A stretch of DNA of 64,000 bases. It comes from Sphingomonas sp. PP-CE-1A-559 (GTDB lineage: Bacteria > Pseudomonadota > Alphaproteobacteria > Sphingomonadales > Sphingomonadaceae). Position 1 is the first letter of the stretch. The number at the start of each line of letters is the position of its first letter. The notes beneath the pieces were generated by a model. The model made no database searches. It saw only the letters and a program-made list of their open reading frames with translations, and was not told the origin of the DNA. Made by a program: the position numbers and the translations under genes. This document shows positions 54,050 to 63,232 of this stretch, piece by piece. Where the stretch lies: positions 868,001 to 932,000 of the forward strand of contig NZ_SLYA01000001.1 of NCBI RefSeq assembly GCF_004340965.1, given 5' to 3'.

Positions 54050-56282
54050 CACCGATGCGATGGAAGTGCGGCCCCTGATGGCGCGCTGGTGCCGGACGAT
54101 GTTCGTCGCGACGATCCTGACGGGGTCGTTCCTGCTGTTCCTCGTCCAGCCGATGGTGGCGCGGATGGCGTTGCCGCGGTTGGGTGGCGCGCCGGCGGTG
54201 TGGAACTCGGCCATGCTCGTGTATCAGGCGTTGCTGCTCGCGGGCTATGCGTATGCGCATTGGCTCGGGCGAGTGAGGCCGCGCGCGCAGGCAGCGATCC
54301 ATCTGGGCGTGCTGATCGTTGCGGCGTTGTGGTTGCCGATCGGGTTGATCGCGATGGACCTGCCGGCGGACGCGTTGCCGGCCTTGTGGGTGCCGTGGCT
54401 GCTCGGATTGTCGATCGGGCCGTTGTTCTTTGCGGTCTCCGCGCAGGCGCCGCTGATCCAGCGCTGGTTCAGTGCGGCGAGTGGCGGCGGCGATCCCTAT
54501 GCCCTGTATGCCGCGTCCAATCTCGGCAGTTTCGCGGGGCTGATCGCGTACCCGCTGCTGGTCGAGCCGCTGATGGCGGTGCACGGCCAGAGCCTGTTGT
54601 GGAGCGGTGGGTATCTGCTGCTGATCATGCTGGTGCTCGCCTGCGCCACGCGCCTGCCCAAGACCGCGGCAGTCGATCATGTCGCCGCAACCAGCGCGCC
54701 GCCGGGCGCGCGCCGGATCGCGCATTGGATCGCGCTGGCGCTCGTGCCGTCGGGGATGATGCTGGCGACCTCGACCTACATTACCACCGATATCGTCGCG
54801 ATGCCGCTGCTGTGGGTGATCCCGCTCGGACTGTACCTGCTGAGTTTCAGCGTGGCGTTTGCGAACGATCGTTGGCTCGCCGACCTGCTGACGCGGATCG
54901 CGCCGATCACGATTCTGCTGTTTGGCGGGATCATCATGGGCGGGGTCAACGAGCGGCCGTTCTTCAGCGCGGGAATCGCGCTGGTGCTGCTGTTCATGAT
55001 CTCGGTTGCGTTGCACACCACGCTATACCGCAAGCGGCCGGCGCCCGATCGTCTGACCGGCTTCTATCTCGCGATGTCGGCGGGGGGGGCACTTGGTGGC
55101 GTGTTCGCTGCGCTGGTGGCGCCGGTGGTGTTCGACTGGACGTATGAGTATCCGCTGCTGATTCTCGCGGCGGGGGCGCTGGTGCCGCAAATCTATCTGT
55201 TCGGACGGTTCCGCGCGCTGTGGACGGGCAGGGGGCCGGCGAAACACGTCGCGTTGCTCGCGATCGTCGTGGCGTTGGTCATCCTTACCGCATTGCGGAT
55301 CGGCAATCCCGATGGCGTGTTCGGCGAGGGGCGGCAGGGCCTCGTCTTCTTGGTGATAGCCGCGATAGGGTTCGTCGCGATCGGCGCGCGGCGGCCGTAC
55401 ATGGTCGTGCTGGCGGGGGCGCTGGTACTGTTCGGTGGGTATCGGTCGCTCGAGTTCTCGCTCGATCCGGGCGCGCGCGTGCGAAGTTATTTCGGCGTCT
55501 ATACCGTGCGAGACGAGCCGGGGCCGAACGGCGGTACGCGCGAACTCGATCACGGGACGACGGTGCACGGCATCCAGCTGCGCGGCTCGCCCGAGCGCGA
55601 GCAGACGCCGACCACCTATTATGCGGCCGGATCGGGCGTCGGGCAGGCGATGCAAGCCGCGCCCGCCTTGTACGGCCCGCAGGCGCGGATCGGCGTGGTC
55701 GGGCTCGGGACGGGGACGCTCTCCTGCTATGCGAGACCGGGGCAGCGCTGGCGGTTCTACGAGATCGATCCGGCCGTGGTACGGATTGCGCGCGATACCG
55801 GGCAGTTCACCTATCTGTCGCGGTGCCTGCCCAAGTCGGAGATCCGGATGGGCGATGCGCGGATCGCGTTGGCGCATGATACGCCCAACAGTCTCGACCT
55901 GCTCGCGCTCGATGCGTTCTCGTCGGATTCGGTGCCGATGCACCTGATGACGCGCGAAGCGTTCGCGACCTATGGCCGGGTGCTGTCGCGAAACGGCCTG
56001 TTGCTGGTGCACATCTCCAACCGGTTCATCGATCTGGAGCCGGTGATCGCGGCGGCGGCGCGCGAGGGTGGGTGGACTGCGGTCGAGCTGAAATACCGCC
56101 CGTCGAGCGTGCTGGTCGATCGCGCGTCGGCGTCGGACTGGGTGGCGTTGTCGCGTGACCCGCGCGCGATCGACGCGTTGCGGTCGGGTGATCCGGCGTG
56201 GGTGCCGCTGGTGCCGCGCAAGGGCTTCACCGCGTGGACCGACGATTATTCGACGATCCTGCCGTTGCTGAAGGGGTTCTAG
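54042..56282 (+). CDS. Fused membrane protein with C-terminal spermidine-synthase-like domain
   Basis: The 746-residue protein has an N-terminal membrane part of about twelve helices (for example TILTGSFLLFLVQPMVARMA and LWVPWLLGLSIGPLFFAVSA). From about residue 480 a SpeE-like methyltransferase-fold domain follows: IGVVGLGTGTLSCYA, FYEIDPAVVRIA, and LALDAFSSDSVPMHLMTREA, where the Asp of the gatekeeping region is kept. Such fusions are widespread in bacteria, but their product is rarely shown to be spermidine. Start ATG 54042 overlaps the GNAT stop; 54060 is an alternative. Confidence 0.85.
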   Translation: MSDTDAMEVRPLMARWCRTMFVATILTGSFLLFLVQPMVARMALPRLGGAPAVWNSAMLVYQALLLAGYAYAHWLGRVRPRAQAAIHLGVLIVAALWLPIGLIAMDLPADALPALWVPWLLGLSIGPLFFAVSAQAPLIQRWFSAASGGGDPYALYAASNLGSFAGLIAYPLLVEPLMAVHGQSLLWSGGYLLLIMLVLACATRLPKTAAVDHVAATSAPPGARRIAHWIALALVPSGMMLATSTYITTDIVAMPLLWVIPLGLYLLSFSVAFANDRWLADLLTRIAPITILLFGGIIMGGVNERPFFSAGIALVLLFMISVALHTTLYRKRPAPDRLTGFYLAMSAGGALGGVFAALVAPVVFDWTYEYPLLILAAGALVPQIYLFGRFRALWTGRGPAKHVALLAIVVALVILTALRIGNPDGVFGEGRQGLVFLVIAAIGFVAIGARRPYMVVLAGALVLFGGYRSLEFSLDPGARVRSYFGVYTVRDEPGPNGGTRELDHGTTVHGIQLRGSPEREQTPTTYYAAGSGVGQAMQAAPALYGPQARIGVVGLGTGTLSCYARPGQRWRFYEIDPAVVRIARDTGQFTYLSRCLPKSEIRMGDARIALAHDTPNSLDLLALDAFSSDSVPMHLMTREAFATYGRVLSRNGLLLVHISNRFIDLEPVIAAAAREGGWTAVELKYRPSSVLVDRASASDWVALSRDPRAIDALRSGDPAWVPLVPRKGFTAWTDDYSTILPLLKGF

Positions 56283-56290
56283 CCTTCTGG

Positions 56291-56410
56291 TCCTCCCCCG
56301 CCAGAAGGAGGTGGCGCCGAAGGCGACGGAGGGGGGGCACGCGACCGCCGTTTCGCCTTCCTCCCCCTCCGTCTGGCAAGCGCCAGCCACCTCCCCCTGG
56401 CGGGGGAGGA
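56291..56410. repeat. Palindromic repeat, family F
   Basis: TCCTCCCCCGCCAGAAGGAG and CTCCCCCTGGCGGGGGAGGA are the ends, with GGAGGTGGCGCCGAAGGCGA inside. It fills the gap between two convergent genes. Confidence 0.85.
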
Positions 56411-56421
56411 TCAGCAGTGGA

Positions 56422-56931
56422 TCAAGCGGCGGGGAGGCTTGCCTGGATGCGGGTGATCGTGGCGCCCTGGCGATCGTTTTCCGCCTGTGCCTTGTCGCGG
56501 ATCGCGGCCAGCGCCGGATAGTCCGCTTGCAGCTTGGCAGCGCGATCGGTGGCGCGTTGCTCGATATCGGTCACCAGCGCGGACGATTGCGCGCGCCAGT
56601 CGTCGAGTCCGGCAAGTGCGGTCTGCGCGGCGAGCCACGCGTCGCTGCCGACCGCGCCGCCGCGTGCGGTCCGGGCGAGGGCCTCCGCCTTGGCCGCGTC
56701 GCGCGTGAAGCCGGTGGCGATCGTATCGAGCTTGCCCGATATCGTCCGGATATCCGCATCGAGCGCCGGATCGGGCGCGGCCACCGCGGTCTTCACCTCG
56801 GGCTCGGCGAATCCGAGCTTCTCGACCGGGCGCAGGCCGAGCGACGGATAGGCGGTGGTATCCTTGCTGCACGCGGACGCCGCGAGCAGGGCGAAGAGCG
56901 ACAGCGAACGGAGCGGAGCGGCGAGTTTCAT
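56422..56931 (-). CDS. Predicted lipoprotein with helical mature domain
   Basis: The 169-residue protein has a signal peptide with lipobox SAC (LFALLAASACSKD). The mature part is mostly alpha-helical with coiled-coil character (DIRTISGKLDTIATGF, ALVTDIEQRATDRAAKLQAD). I do not recognise a family. Start 56931 (MKLAAPLRSLSLF). It is convergent with the spermidine-synthase-like gene. Confidence 0.75.
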   Translation of the reverse strand: MKLAAPLRSLSLFALLAASACSKDTTAYPSLGLRPVEKLGFAEPEVKTAVAAPDPALDADIRTISGKLDTIATGFTRDAAKAEALARTARGGAVGSDAWLAAQTALAGLDDWRAQSSALVTDIEQRATDRAAKLQADYPALAAIRDKAQAENDRQGATITRIQASLPAA

Positions 56932-57025
56932 GCCTGCCGCTCTATGCGTCCGCGTCGCGCGACACAACTTTATCGCGGCAAACCCTTGCGCCCCCGAAAA
57001 TGCCTGCTATCAGCGCCCCTCCAGT

Positions 57026-57102
57026 GCACCCATAGCTCAGCTGGATAGAGCATCAGACTACGAATCTGAGGGTCGGGCGTTCGAATCGCTCTGGGTGCAC
57101 CA
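57026..57102 (+). tRNA. tRNA-Arg (anticodon ACG), copy 1
   Basis: A 77-nt cloverleaf: acceptor GCACCCA / TGGGTGC, anticodon stem TCAGA / TCTGA with loop CTACGAA, encoded CCA. The A at position 34 is normally edited to inosine by TadA, letting it read CGT, CGC and CGA. Confidence 0.96.
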
Positions 57103-57152
57103 GGATTTTCCGCTTCACGGCGGGCTTGTCGAACCGGTCACGGTACGGCGAT

Positions 57153-57229
57153 GCACCCATAGCTCAGCTGGATAGAGCATCAGACTACGAATCTGAGGGT
57201 CGGGCGTTCGAATCGCTCTGGGTGCACCA
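57153..57229 (+). tRNA. tRNA-Arg (anticodon ACG), copy 2
   Basis: Identical over all 77 nt to copy 1, which ends 50 nt upstream. A T run (TTTTT) follows directly after CCA. The spacer between the copies is not repeated. Confidence 0.96.
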
Positions 57230-57238
57230 TTTTTCCTA

Positions 57239-58219
57239 TCATCGGGCGTCGAGCCAGCGGGCGATGCGATCGAGCAGCCGGTCGGTCGCGTCCAGCCTTC
57301 CGCCCATTTGCAGGAAGGCGTGGATCATGCCGTCGAACCGGCCGTGGTCGACGATGACGCCTGCGTCGCGCAGGTGCTGGCCATAGGCTTCGCCCTCGTC
57401 GCGTAGCGGGTCGTTCTCGCAGGTTATCAGCAGCGTCGGGGGCAGGGTGGCGAGGTCATCTGCCAGGATGGGCGACGCGTGGGGGTTGGTGCGGTCTGCA
57501 TCGGAGCCCAGGTACAGGTCGATCTGCCGCTCCAGCGACTTCGCATCGATGATATTGCCGTCCTCGCTGGCTCGCGACGGGTAGGCGGTGTCGTGGCGCA
57601 GGTCGGTGTTCGGGTAGAGCAGGATCTGGCCTTTTAGGGCTGGTCCGCCTTCGGACGCTGCGCGGGAGGCGAGGGCGGTCGCGAGCGTACCGCCTATACT
57701 GTCCCCGGAGACGACGATGCGCGACAGGTCGATGTCCAGCGCGTCGGCTTGTGCGACGAGGCCTTGCAACGCCGTCCAGCTATCGTCGAGTTGCGCGGGG
57801 AAGCGGTGTTCGGGCGCCAGGCGATAGGCGGGGGCGGCGACCAGCCAGCCGGTCCGGTTCGCCAGCGCGCGCAACGCTGGATCGTGTCCGTCGATCGACC
57901 CGGCGATCGCGCCGCCGCCGTGGATGTGCAGCAGGAGCGGCAACGGGCCGGGTTTCGGGCGATAGAGCCGGACGGTCAGCGAGCCGGACTCGGACGGCAG
58001 CATGAGGTGCGTGATCGCGTGAACCGGTTCCGGATCGCCGGAGAAGGTCTTCAACAACGCGGTCTGGTAGCGGAAGTCGGCGAGCCACCGCGCATCGTCG
58101 GCGTGCGGATCGGCGTCCGGGGCGAGTGTCTGTATCGTGTCGAGTATCGTTCGAGCCTGTGGATCCACCGGCGCATCTCCTTCGCGGGTCGGACGTTTGG
58201 TGACCACGACGGGTTCCAT
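57239..58219 (-). CDS. Alpha/beta hydrolase, HSL (hormone-sensitive lipase) family
   Basis: The 326-residue esterase has the oxyanion motif HIHGGGAIAG, the nucleophile Ser in VVSGDSIGGTLA, the Asp in CENDPLRDEGE and the His in FDGMIHAF. The family hydrolyses short acyl esters. No signal peptide is visible, so it is cytoplasmic. It is divergent from another hydrolase gene at 58287 with a gap of 67 nt. Confidence 0.9.
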   Translation of the reverse strand: MEPVVVTKRPTREGDAPVDPQARTILDTIQTLAPDADPHADDARWLADFRYQTALLKTFSGDPEPVHAITHLMLPSESGSLTVRLYRPKPGPLPLLLHIHGGGAIAGSIDGHDPALRALANRTGWLVAAPAYRLAPEHRFPAQLDDSWTALQGLVAQADALDIDLSRIVVSGDSIGGTLATALASRAASEGGPALKGQILLYPNTDLRHDTAYPSRASEDGNIIDAKSLERQIDLYLGSDADRTNPHASPILADDLATLPPTLLITCENDPLRDEGEAYGQHLRDAGVIVDHGRFDGMIHAFLQMGGRLDATDRLLDRIARWLDAR

Positions 58220-58286
58220 GCGCGGGCGGCTGCGACTTTGGACAAGGCCGGGCGTTCAGCGCACTAAGGATTTGAAGGAGATGGCT

Positions 58287-59234
58287 ATGAAGCGGACGGG
58301 CAAGCGATTGATCGGCGGGGCGCTGCTGGCGGCGGTATCGGGGATCGGGCTGTCGCTCTATTCGAGCCGCGTCGCGCGGCTTGCCGAGGACCTGGTGCCG
58401 GCGGAGGGGCGTTTTCTCGACGTCGCGGGCGCTCGACTGCATTATATCGATGTCGGCAGCGGGCCGACGATCGTCATGGTCCACGGGCTCGCCGGGCAGT
58501 TGCGCAATTTCAGCTATGCGCTCGTCGACTTGCTCAAGGACGACTACCGCGTGATCGTCGTCGATCGGCCGGGCTCGGGCTATTCGACCGCGACCGGGGC
58601 GATGCCGGGGATCATCGGGCAGGGCGCGATCATCGCCGACTTCATCCAGAAGCTCGGGCTCGATCGGCCGTTGCTGGTGGGGCATTCGCTGGGCGGTGCG
58701 CTGAGCCTCGCGGTCGGGCTCGACCATCCGCATCTGGTGCGTGCGCTCGCGTTGATCGCGCCGTTGACGCAGCCGCTGGAGCAGGTGCCGGAGAGTTTTC
58801 GCGGGTTGGCGCGGATTCCGTCGGGTGCGCGTCTGGCGTTTGCGCAGGTGTTGGGTACGCCGCTCAGTCGGTTGACCGCGAAGAAGACGCTGGAGGGCGT
58901 GTTTGCGCCCGAGGCTGTGCCGGAGGATTTCATCACGCGGGGCGGCGGCGCGCTGTCGGCGCGACCGATCGCGATCGCGGCGGCAGCGGCGGATCTTGCC
59001 GGGGCGAACGACGATGTGACGGCGATGGTCGGGCGGTATGCGGAGATCGGCTTGCCGGTGCGGATGTTGTTCGGGCGGCAGGATGCTATTCTCGACCCGG
59101 CGTGGAATGGGCACCGGACTGCGGCGGTGATTCCGGGGGCCAAGATCGACACGATCGAGGGCGGGCACATGATCCCGATTACTGCGCCGGAGGCTTGTGC
59201 GCGGTTTGTGAGGGCTGCGTTTGCGGCTGGGTGA
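58287..59234 (+). CDS. Alpha/beta hydrolase with N-terminal membrane anchor
   Basis: The 315-residue protein has a hydrophobic N-terminal stretch (LIGGALLAAVSGIGLSLYSS, residues about 7-26), then an alpha/beta-hydrolase fold: VMVHGLAGQLRNF, nucleophile Ser in LLVGHSLGGAL, Asp in FGRQDAILDP and His in EGGHMIPI. AAGGAG sits 6 nt before ATG 58287, so that start is preferred over ATG 58281, which touches the AAGGAG. Substrate unknown. Confidence 0.88.
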   Translation: MKRTGKRLIGGALLAAVSGIGLSLYSSRVARLAEDLVPAEGRFLDVAGARLHYIDVGSGPTIVMVHGLAGQLRNFSYALVDLLKDDYRVIVVDRPGSGYSTATGAMPGIIGQGAIIADFIQKLGLDRPLLVGHSLGGALSLAVGLDHPHLVRALALIAPLTQPLEQVPESFRGLARIPSGARLAFAQVLGTPLSRLTAKKTLEGVFAPEAVPEDFITRGGGALSARPIAIAAAAADLAGANDDVTAMVGRYAEIGLPVRMLFGRQDAILDPAWNGHRTAAVIPGAKIDTIEGGHMIPITAPEACARFVRAAFAAG

Positions 59235-59257
59235 GGGGCGGCGTCCCGTAGACTTTT

Positions 59258-59361
59258 CACCCCGGCGAAGGCCGGGGCCCATTTGGAAAGGTCGGCGTAA
59301 CGGAGGGGTGCGCTTCGTTAGCTAGCTTCCCCAATTGGGCCCCGGCCTTCGCCGGGGTGGT
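59258..59361. repeat. Composite palindromic repeat, family A
   Basis: CACCCCGGCGAAGGCCGGGG to GGCCTTCGCCGGGGTGGT with GTGCGCTTCGTTAGCTAGCT in the spacer. It lies 24 nt after the hydrolase stop. Confidence 0.88.
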
Positions 59362-59414
59362 GTTGGCATAGTCGGCACCGACACACAGCCAATTGAGCGC
59401 CATCCCCCGCTGCC

Positions 59415-59470
59415 TTGTTCTCCCGCGAAGGCGGGAGTCCAGACTGGGCTCCCGCCTTCGCGGGAGAACA
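59415..59470. repeat. Palindromic repeat, family B
   Basis: TTGTTCTCCCGCGAAGGCGG and CCCGCCTTCGCGGGAGAACA around CCAGACTGGG. It is 15 nt from the DUF952 stop on the other strand. Confidence 0.87.
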
Positions 59471-59485
59471 CGTTTTAGGTGAGAT

Positions 59486-59836
59486 TCAGCCCGCGACGGG
59501 GAGTTTCACCTTGCCGGCTTCGTCGCGTTCCAGGGGGCCGTAGGACAGTACGACCTCGAGCAGCAGTGGCCCGCCATAGATGTGTGGGAACTGCTGCCCG
59601 CCACGCGACTCTTCCCATTTCACGTCGTCGCCGAGCGCTTCGAGATCGATCGCGGCCACGTGCAGGTCCGACTGACCGGCGAAGTGCTTATCGACCGTCT
59701 CCGTCAGCTGCTCGGCGGTCGAAAGGTGGATATAGCCGTCGGCCACATCCACCGGCGCACCCACAAAGCTCCCGCTTTCCAAGGCCGCCAGCTGCTCCCC
59801 CGTCAGCACCTTGTAGGCGATCGGATCGCGGATCAT
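59486..59836 (-). CDS. DUF952 family protein
   Basis: The 116-residue protein reads AYKVLTGEQLAALESGSFVG then DGYIHLSTAEQLTETVDKHF, the DUF952 signature, and ends with FPHIYGGPLLLEVVLSYGPL. Function is unknown; the fold has been compared with ADP-ribosyltransferase-like domains. It overlaps the gyrA stop as ATGA and so is made with gyrase subunit A. Confidence 0.88.
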   Translation of the reverse strand: MIRDPIAYKVLTGEQLAALESGSFVGAPVDVADGYIHLSTAEQLTETVDKHFAGQSDLHVAAIDLEALGDDVKWEESRGGQQFPHIYGGPLLLEVVLSYGPLERDEAGKVKLPVAG

Positions 59837-62598
59837 TCGCCGTCCTCCGGACCTGCTGCGTCGTCCTCGCCGATCGTCGCGCCGGTATCCGGTGCGACCT
59901 CTGGCACGGCATCCGCCAGGTTGATCTCGGCGTCTTCCTCGGTTTCCTCGATCCGTGCGGCGGAGACGACGTGCTCGCCCTTCGCCACGTCGAACAGCTT
60001 CACGCCGGCCGAGTTACGGCTGATGACGCGGAGCGACGCGAGCGTCGTGCGGATCAGTTTCGCCTGGTTGGTCACCAACATCAGCTGATGGCCCTTCGCC
60101 GCGGCGAAGCTCGCCACGACGGGGCCGTTACGCGCGATGTTGTCGATGTTGGTGATGCCCTGGCCGCCGCGACCCGTGCGGCGATAGTCATAGGCGCTCG
60201 ACAGCTTGCCATAGCCGTTCTCGCAGACCGTCAGGATGAACTGCTCGCGGTCCTTGAGATCGTTGTAGCGGTCGGCGCCCATGCCGTGATCGCCCTCGCG
60301 CTCGCCCTTCCACGGTGCGAACTTGAGGTACGTTTCGCGCTCCTCGGGCGTTGCGCCGACACGGTGCAGGACCGACAACGAGATGACCTCGTCGTCGCCC
60401 TTCAGCGTGACGCCGCGGACGCCGGTCGACGTCCGGCTCTGGAACTCGCGGACGTCGTCGCCGGCAAAGCGGATCGCCTTGCCGAGCTTGGTGGCGAGCA
60501 GCACGTCGTCATGCTCGCTGAGCAGCGCGACGCCGATCAGCTTGTCCTCCGAACCCTCTTCGAAGCGCATCGCGATCTTGCCGTTCGACGGCACGTTGGT
60601 GAACGCATCCATCGCGTTGCGGCGGACGAGCCCGCGCTGCGTCGCGAACATCACGTGCAGGCGGCTCCACTCGCTGAGATCCTCCGGCAGCGGGAGCACG
60701 GTCGAGATCGTCTCGCCCGGTGCCAGCGGCAGCAGGTTGATCATCGGCCGACCACGCGTGGCGGGGCCACCCTCGGGCAAGCGCCAGACCTTGTAGCGAT
60801 AGACCTTGCCGAGGTTCGAGAAGAACAGCACCGGGGTGTGCGTCGAGGTGACGAACAGCTCGGTGACGACGTCCTCGTCCTTCGTCGACATGCCCGCGCG
60901 GCCCTTGCCGCCACGCGCCTGTGCGCGGAACGTGTCGAGGCTGGTGCGCTTGATATAGCCCTGCATCGTCACGGTGACGACCATGTCCTCGCGCTCGATC
61001 AGGTCCTCGTCGTCGATGCCGTTGGCGGCGGCGGCGATCTCGGAGCGGCGCGGGGTGGCGAATTCGTCCCGGATCGCGATCAGCTCGCCGCGCATCACTT
61101 CGTACAGTTTCGCGCGGTCGCCAAGGATGTGCAGCAGCTCGCCAATCGTCGCGGCCAGCGCCTTCAGCTCGTCGCCGATCTCGTCGCGGCCGAGCAATGT
61201 CAGGCGGTGCAGGCGGAGATCGAGGATCGCGCGGACCTGCGGCTCGGATAGCTTGTATATGCCGTCGGCCTGCTTGTCCTCGACCGCCTCGACCAGCGCG
61301 ATGTACGGCGCGATCTCCTCGACCGGCCATTCGCGCGCGAGCAGCTTGCCGCGCGCTTCGGCGGGGCTCGACGAGCCGCGGATGATCTTGACGACTTCGT
61401 CGAGGTTGGTGACCGCGATGACGAGGCCGAGCAACAGGTGCGCGCGCTCGCGGGCCTTGGCGAGTTCGAACTTCGAGCGGCGGGTGATGACCTGCTCGCG
61501 GAAGGTGATGAACGCGCCGATAATGTCGCGCAGGTTGAGCAGTTCGGGACGGCCGCCGCGGATCGCCAGCATGTTGGCGGGGAAGCTCGACTGCGCGGGC
61601 GTGTGCCGCCAGAGCTGGTTGAGCACCACGTCGACGGTCGCGTCGCGCTTCAGGTCGATGACGATGCGGACGCCCATCCGGCTCGATTCGTCGCGGATGT
61701 CGCTGACGCCTTCGATCCGCTTGTCCTTGGCGGCTTCGGCGATCTTCTCGACCAGGCCGTTCTTGCCGGTCTGGAACGGAATCTCAGTGAGGACGATCGA
61801 GCGACGGTCGCCCTTGCCCTCCTCGACGATATGCCGCGAGCGGACGATGATCGAGCCGCGGCCGGTCTCGTACGCCGACTTGGCGCCCGCGCGGCCAAGG
61901 ATGATTGCACCGGTCGGGAAGTCGGGACCGGGGACGATCTCGAAAAGTTCCTCGGTCGTGATCGCGCCATTGTCCATGTACGCGAGGCACGCGGCGATGA
62001 CTTCGCCCAGATTATGCGGCGGGATGTTGGTTGCCATGCCGACGGCGATGCCGCCCGCGCCGTTGACCAGCAGGTTCGGGAAGCGTGCCGGGAGCACCGA
62101 AGGCTCGCGCTCAGAACCGTCGTAATTGGGTGTGAAGTCGACCGTATCCTTGTCGAGATCGCCGAGCAGCGCGTTCGCCACCTTGCCGAGGCGCGCCTCG
62201 GTGTAGCGCATCGCCGCGGGTGGATCGGGATCCATCGAGCCGAAGTTGCCCTGGCCGTCGATCAGCGGCACGCGCATCGACCAGTCCTGGGTCATGCGGG
62301 CCAACGCGTCGTAGATCGAGCTGTCGCCGTGCGGATGGTATTTACCCATCACGTCACCGACGATGCGCGCGGACTTGCGGTACGGCTTGCCGGCGACGAA
62401 GCCGCTTTCGTGCGCGCCGTACAGGATGCGGCGGTGGACGGGCTTCAGGCCGTCGCGGACGTCGGGCAGTGCGCGCGCGACGATGACGCTCATCGCATAG
62501 TCGAGATAGCTCGACTTCATCTCGTCGACGATCGAGATCGTGGCGATGCCGGCGGGCTCGCCGCCCTGGGGTTCGGCGAGTATGGTCTCGTCGGTCAA
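59833..62598 (-). CDS. gyrA: DNA gyrase subunit A
   Basis: The 921-residue subunit carries out DNA breakage and rejoining. The catalytic Tyr is in [13 protein letters not shown]. The quinolone region reads [17 protein letters not shown], with Ser and Asp at the two usual resistance positions, i.e. a wild-type, sensitive pattern. The C-terminal wheel has the GyrA box QARGGKG, which separates it from topoisomerase IV ParC. I use TTG 62598 ([10 protein letters not shown]), which fits relatives; a GTG at 62637 is the longer alternative. The tail is acidic ([17 protein letters not shown]). Confidence 0.95.
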   Translation of the reverse strand: MTDETILAEPQGGEPAGIATISIVDEMKSSYLDYAMSVIVARALPDVRDGLKPVHRRILYGAHESGFVAGKPYRKSARIVGDVMGKYHPHGDSSIYDALARMTQDWSMRVPLIDGQGNFGSMDPDPPAAMRYTEARLGKVANALLGDLDKDTVDFTPNYDGSEREPSVLPARFPNLLVNGAGGIAVGMATNIPPHNLGEVIAACLAYMDNGAITTEELFEIVPGPDFPTGAIILGRAGAKSAYETGRGSIIVRSRHIVEEGKGDRRSIVLTEIPFQTGKNGLVEKIAEAAKDKRIEGVSDIRDESSRMGVRIVIDLKRDATVDVVLNQLWRHTPAQSSFPANMLAIRGGRPELLNLRDIIGAFITFREQVITRRSKFELAKARERAHLLLGLVIAVTNLDEVVKIIRGSSSPAEARGKLLAREWPVEEIAPYIALVEAVEDKQADGIYKLSEPQVRAILDLRLHRLTLLGRDEIGDELKALAATIGELLHILGDRAKLYEVMRGELIAIRDEFATPRRSEIAAAANGIDDEDLIEREDMVVTVTMQGYIKRTSLDTFRAQARGGKGRAGMSTKDEDVVTELFVTSTHTPVLFFSNLGKVYRYKVWRLPEGGPATRGRPMINLLPLAPGETISTVLPLPEDLSEWSRLHVMFATQRGLVRRNAMDAFTNVPSNGKIAMRFEEGSEDKLIGVALLSEHDDVLLATKLGKAIRFAGDDVREFQSRTSTGVRGVTLKGDDEVISLSVLHRVGATPEERETYLKFAPWKGEREGDHGMGADRYNDLKDREQFILTVCENGYGKLSSAYDYRRTGRGGQGITNIDNIARNGPVVASFAAAKGHQLMLVTNQAKLIRTTLASLRVISRNSAGVKLFDVAKGEHVVSAARIEETEEDAEINLADAVPEVAPDTGATIGEDDAAGPEDGE

Positions 62599-62719
62599 AT
62601 CTGAACGCTTTCGGCTTGTTGCGGTGTTGTGACACACCTTAGCCGAGGGGGGGGCACCTTACTACCCCCGCGCACGCGTACGCACGCGAGGGAGAAGGGT
62701 TTCATCGTTAATTTCGGGC

Positions 62720-63001
62720 TTATTTGCAGGCGGTCTTGGTCTTGTTGCCGGCGAGCGAGCAATTGTAGGTGACGGACTTGCCGTTCGCGAGCTTGGCGGT
62801 GACCATGCGGCCTTTGGTGGCGGTCGTGGTGCGCTTGGCGAGCTTGGTGTTGCCGGCGGGCGTGGTCGTCTTGGTCGTGGTGGTGTGCGTCGCGACGGTC
62901 TTCGGCTTGACGCTGGTCTGCGCCTGCGTCGCGGCGACGGCTGCGGTGCCGGACAGCAGCGTAGCGCCGGCGAGGATCGCGAGGGGGAGGGACTTCTTCA
63001 T
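62720..63001 (-). CDS. Small secreted Thr/Lys-rich protein
   Basis: The 93-residue protein has a signal peptide (MKKSLPLAILAGATLLSGTA, cleavage near AVAA). A Thr, Lys and Ala-rich linker (VATHTTTTKTTTPAGNTKLA) follows and a short conserved end, GRMVTAKLANGKSVTYNCSL, holds two Cys residues. I recall similar proteins in sphingomonads without known function. The start at 63001 is set by the signal peptide. It is upstream of gyrA on the same strand with a 121-nt gap. Confidence 0.75.
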   Translation of the reverse strand: MKKSLPLAILAGATLLSGTAAVAATQAQTSVKPKTVATHTTTTKTTTPAGNTKLAKRTTTATKGRMVTAKLANGKSVTYNCSLAGNKTKTACK

Positions 63002-63116
63002 GCGGGTATCCTCTCGTTTCGGCCTTGGTGGACGATGTGGAGAGACTGCGCCGCAGGACCTGAACGGAGTGTGGCAGAAGGGTGAAATCCGCGTCATGCG
63101 CGGGACTTACTTCTTA

Positions 63117-63224
63117 CCCCTCCCTGGAAGGGAGGGGCAGGGGGTGGGTCGGTTTCCGCGATGGCTAGCGGTCGTGGTCTGCAACCGGCCGACCCACCCC
63201 CAACCCCTCCCTTTCAGGGAGGGG
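63117..63224. repeat. Palindromic repeat, family C
   Basis: CCCCTCCCTGGAAGGGAGGG and CCCCTCCCTTTCAGGGAGGG are the outer palindromes, with GGGGTGGGTCGG and CCGACCCACCCC inside. It lies 8 nt beyond the stop of the SDR gene. Confidence 0.85.
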
Positions 63225-63232
63225 AGCAGAAG

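Noticed and set aside
53928..55016. Long minus-strand open frame opposite the spermidine-synthase-like gene
   Set aside because: Its product is Arg, Gln and His rich with no domain, a typical antisense shadow of a GC-rich gene; the plus-strand frame has clear membrane helices and a SpeE motif.
57780..59282. 500-codon minus-strand open frame across both alpha/beta hydrolase genes
   Set aside because: Arg/Pro-rich antisense reading; both hydrolases show full catalytic triads in their own frames.
59479..61251. 590-codon plus-strand open frame opposite gyrA
   Set aside because: It is entirely antisense to the well-conserved gyrA and has no recognisable motif.
62631..62700. GC-rich alternating CGCACGCG stretch before gyrA as a replication or regulatory site
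   Set aside because: Short, imperfect and without DnaA-box-like or other known motifs nearby.
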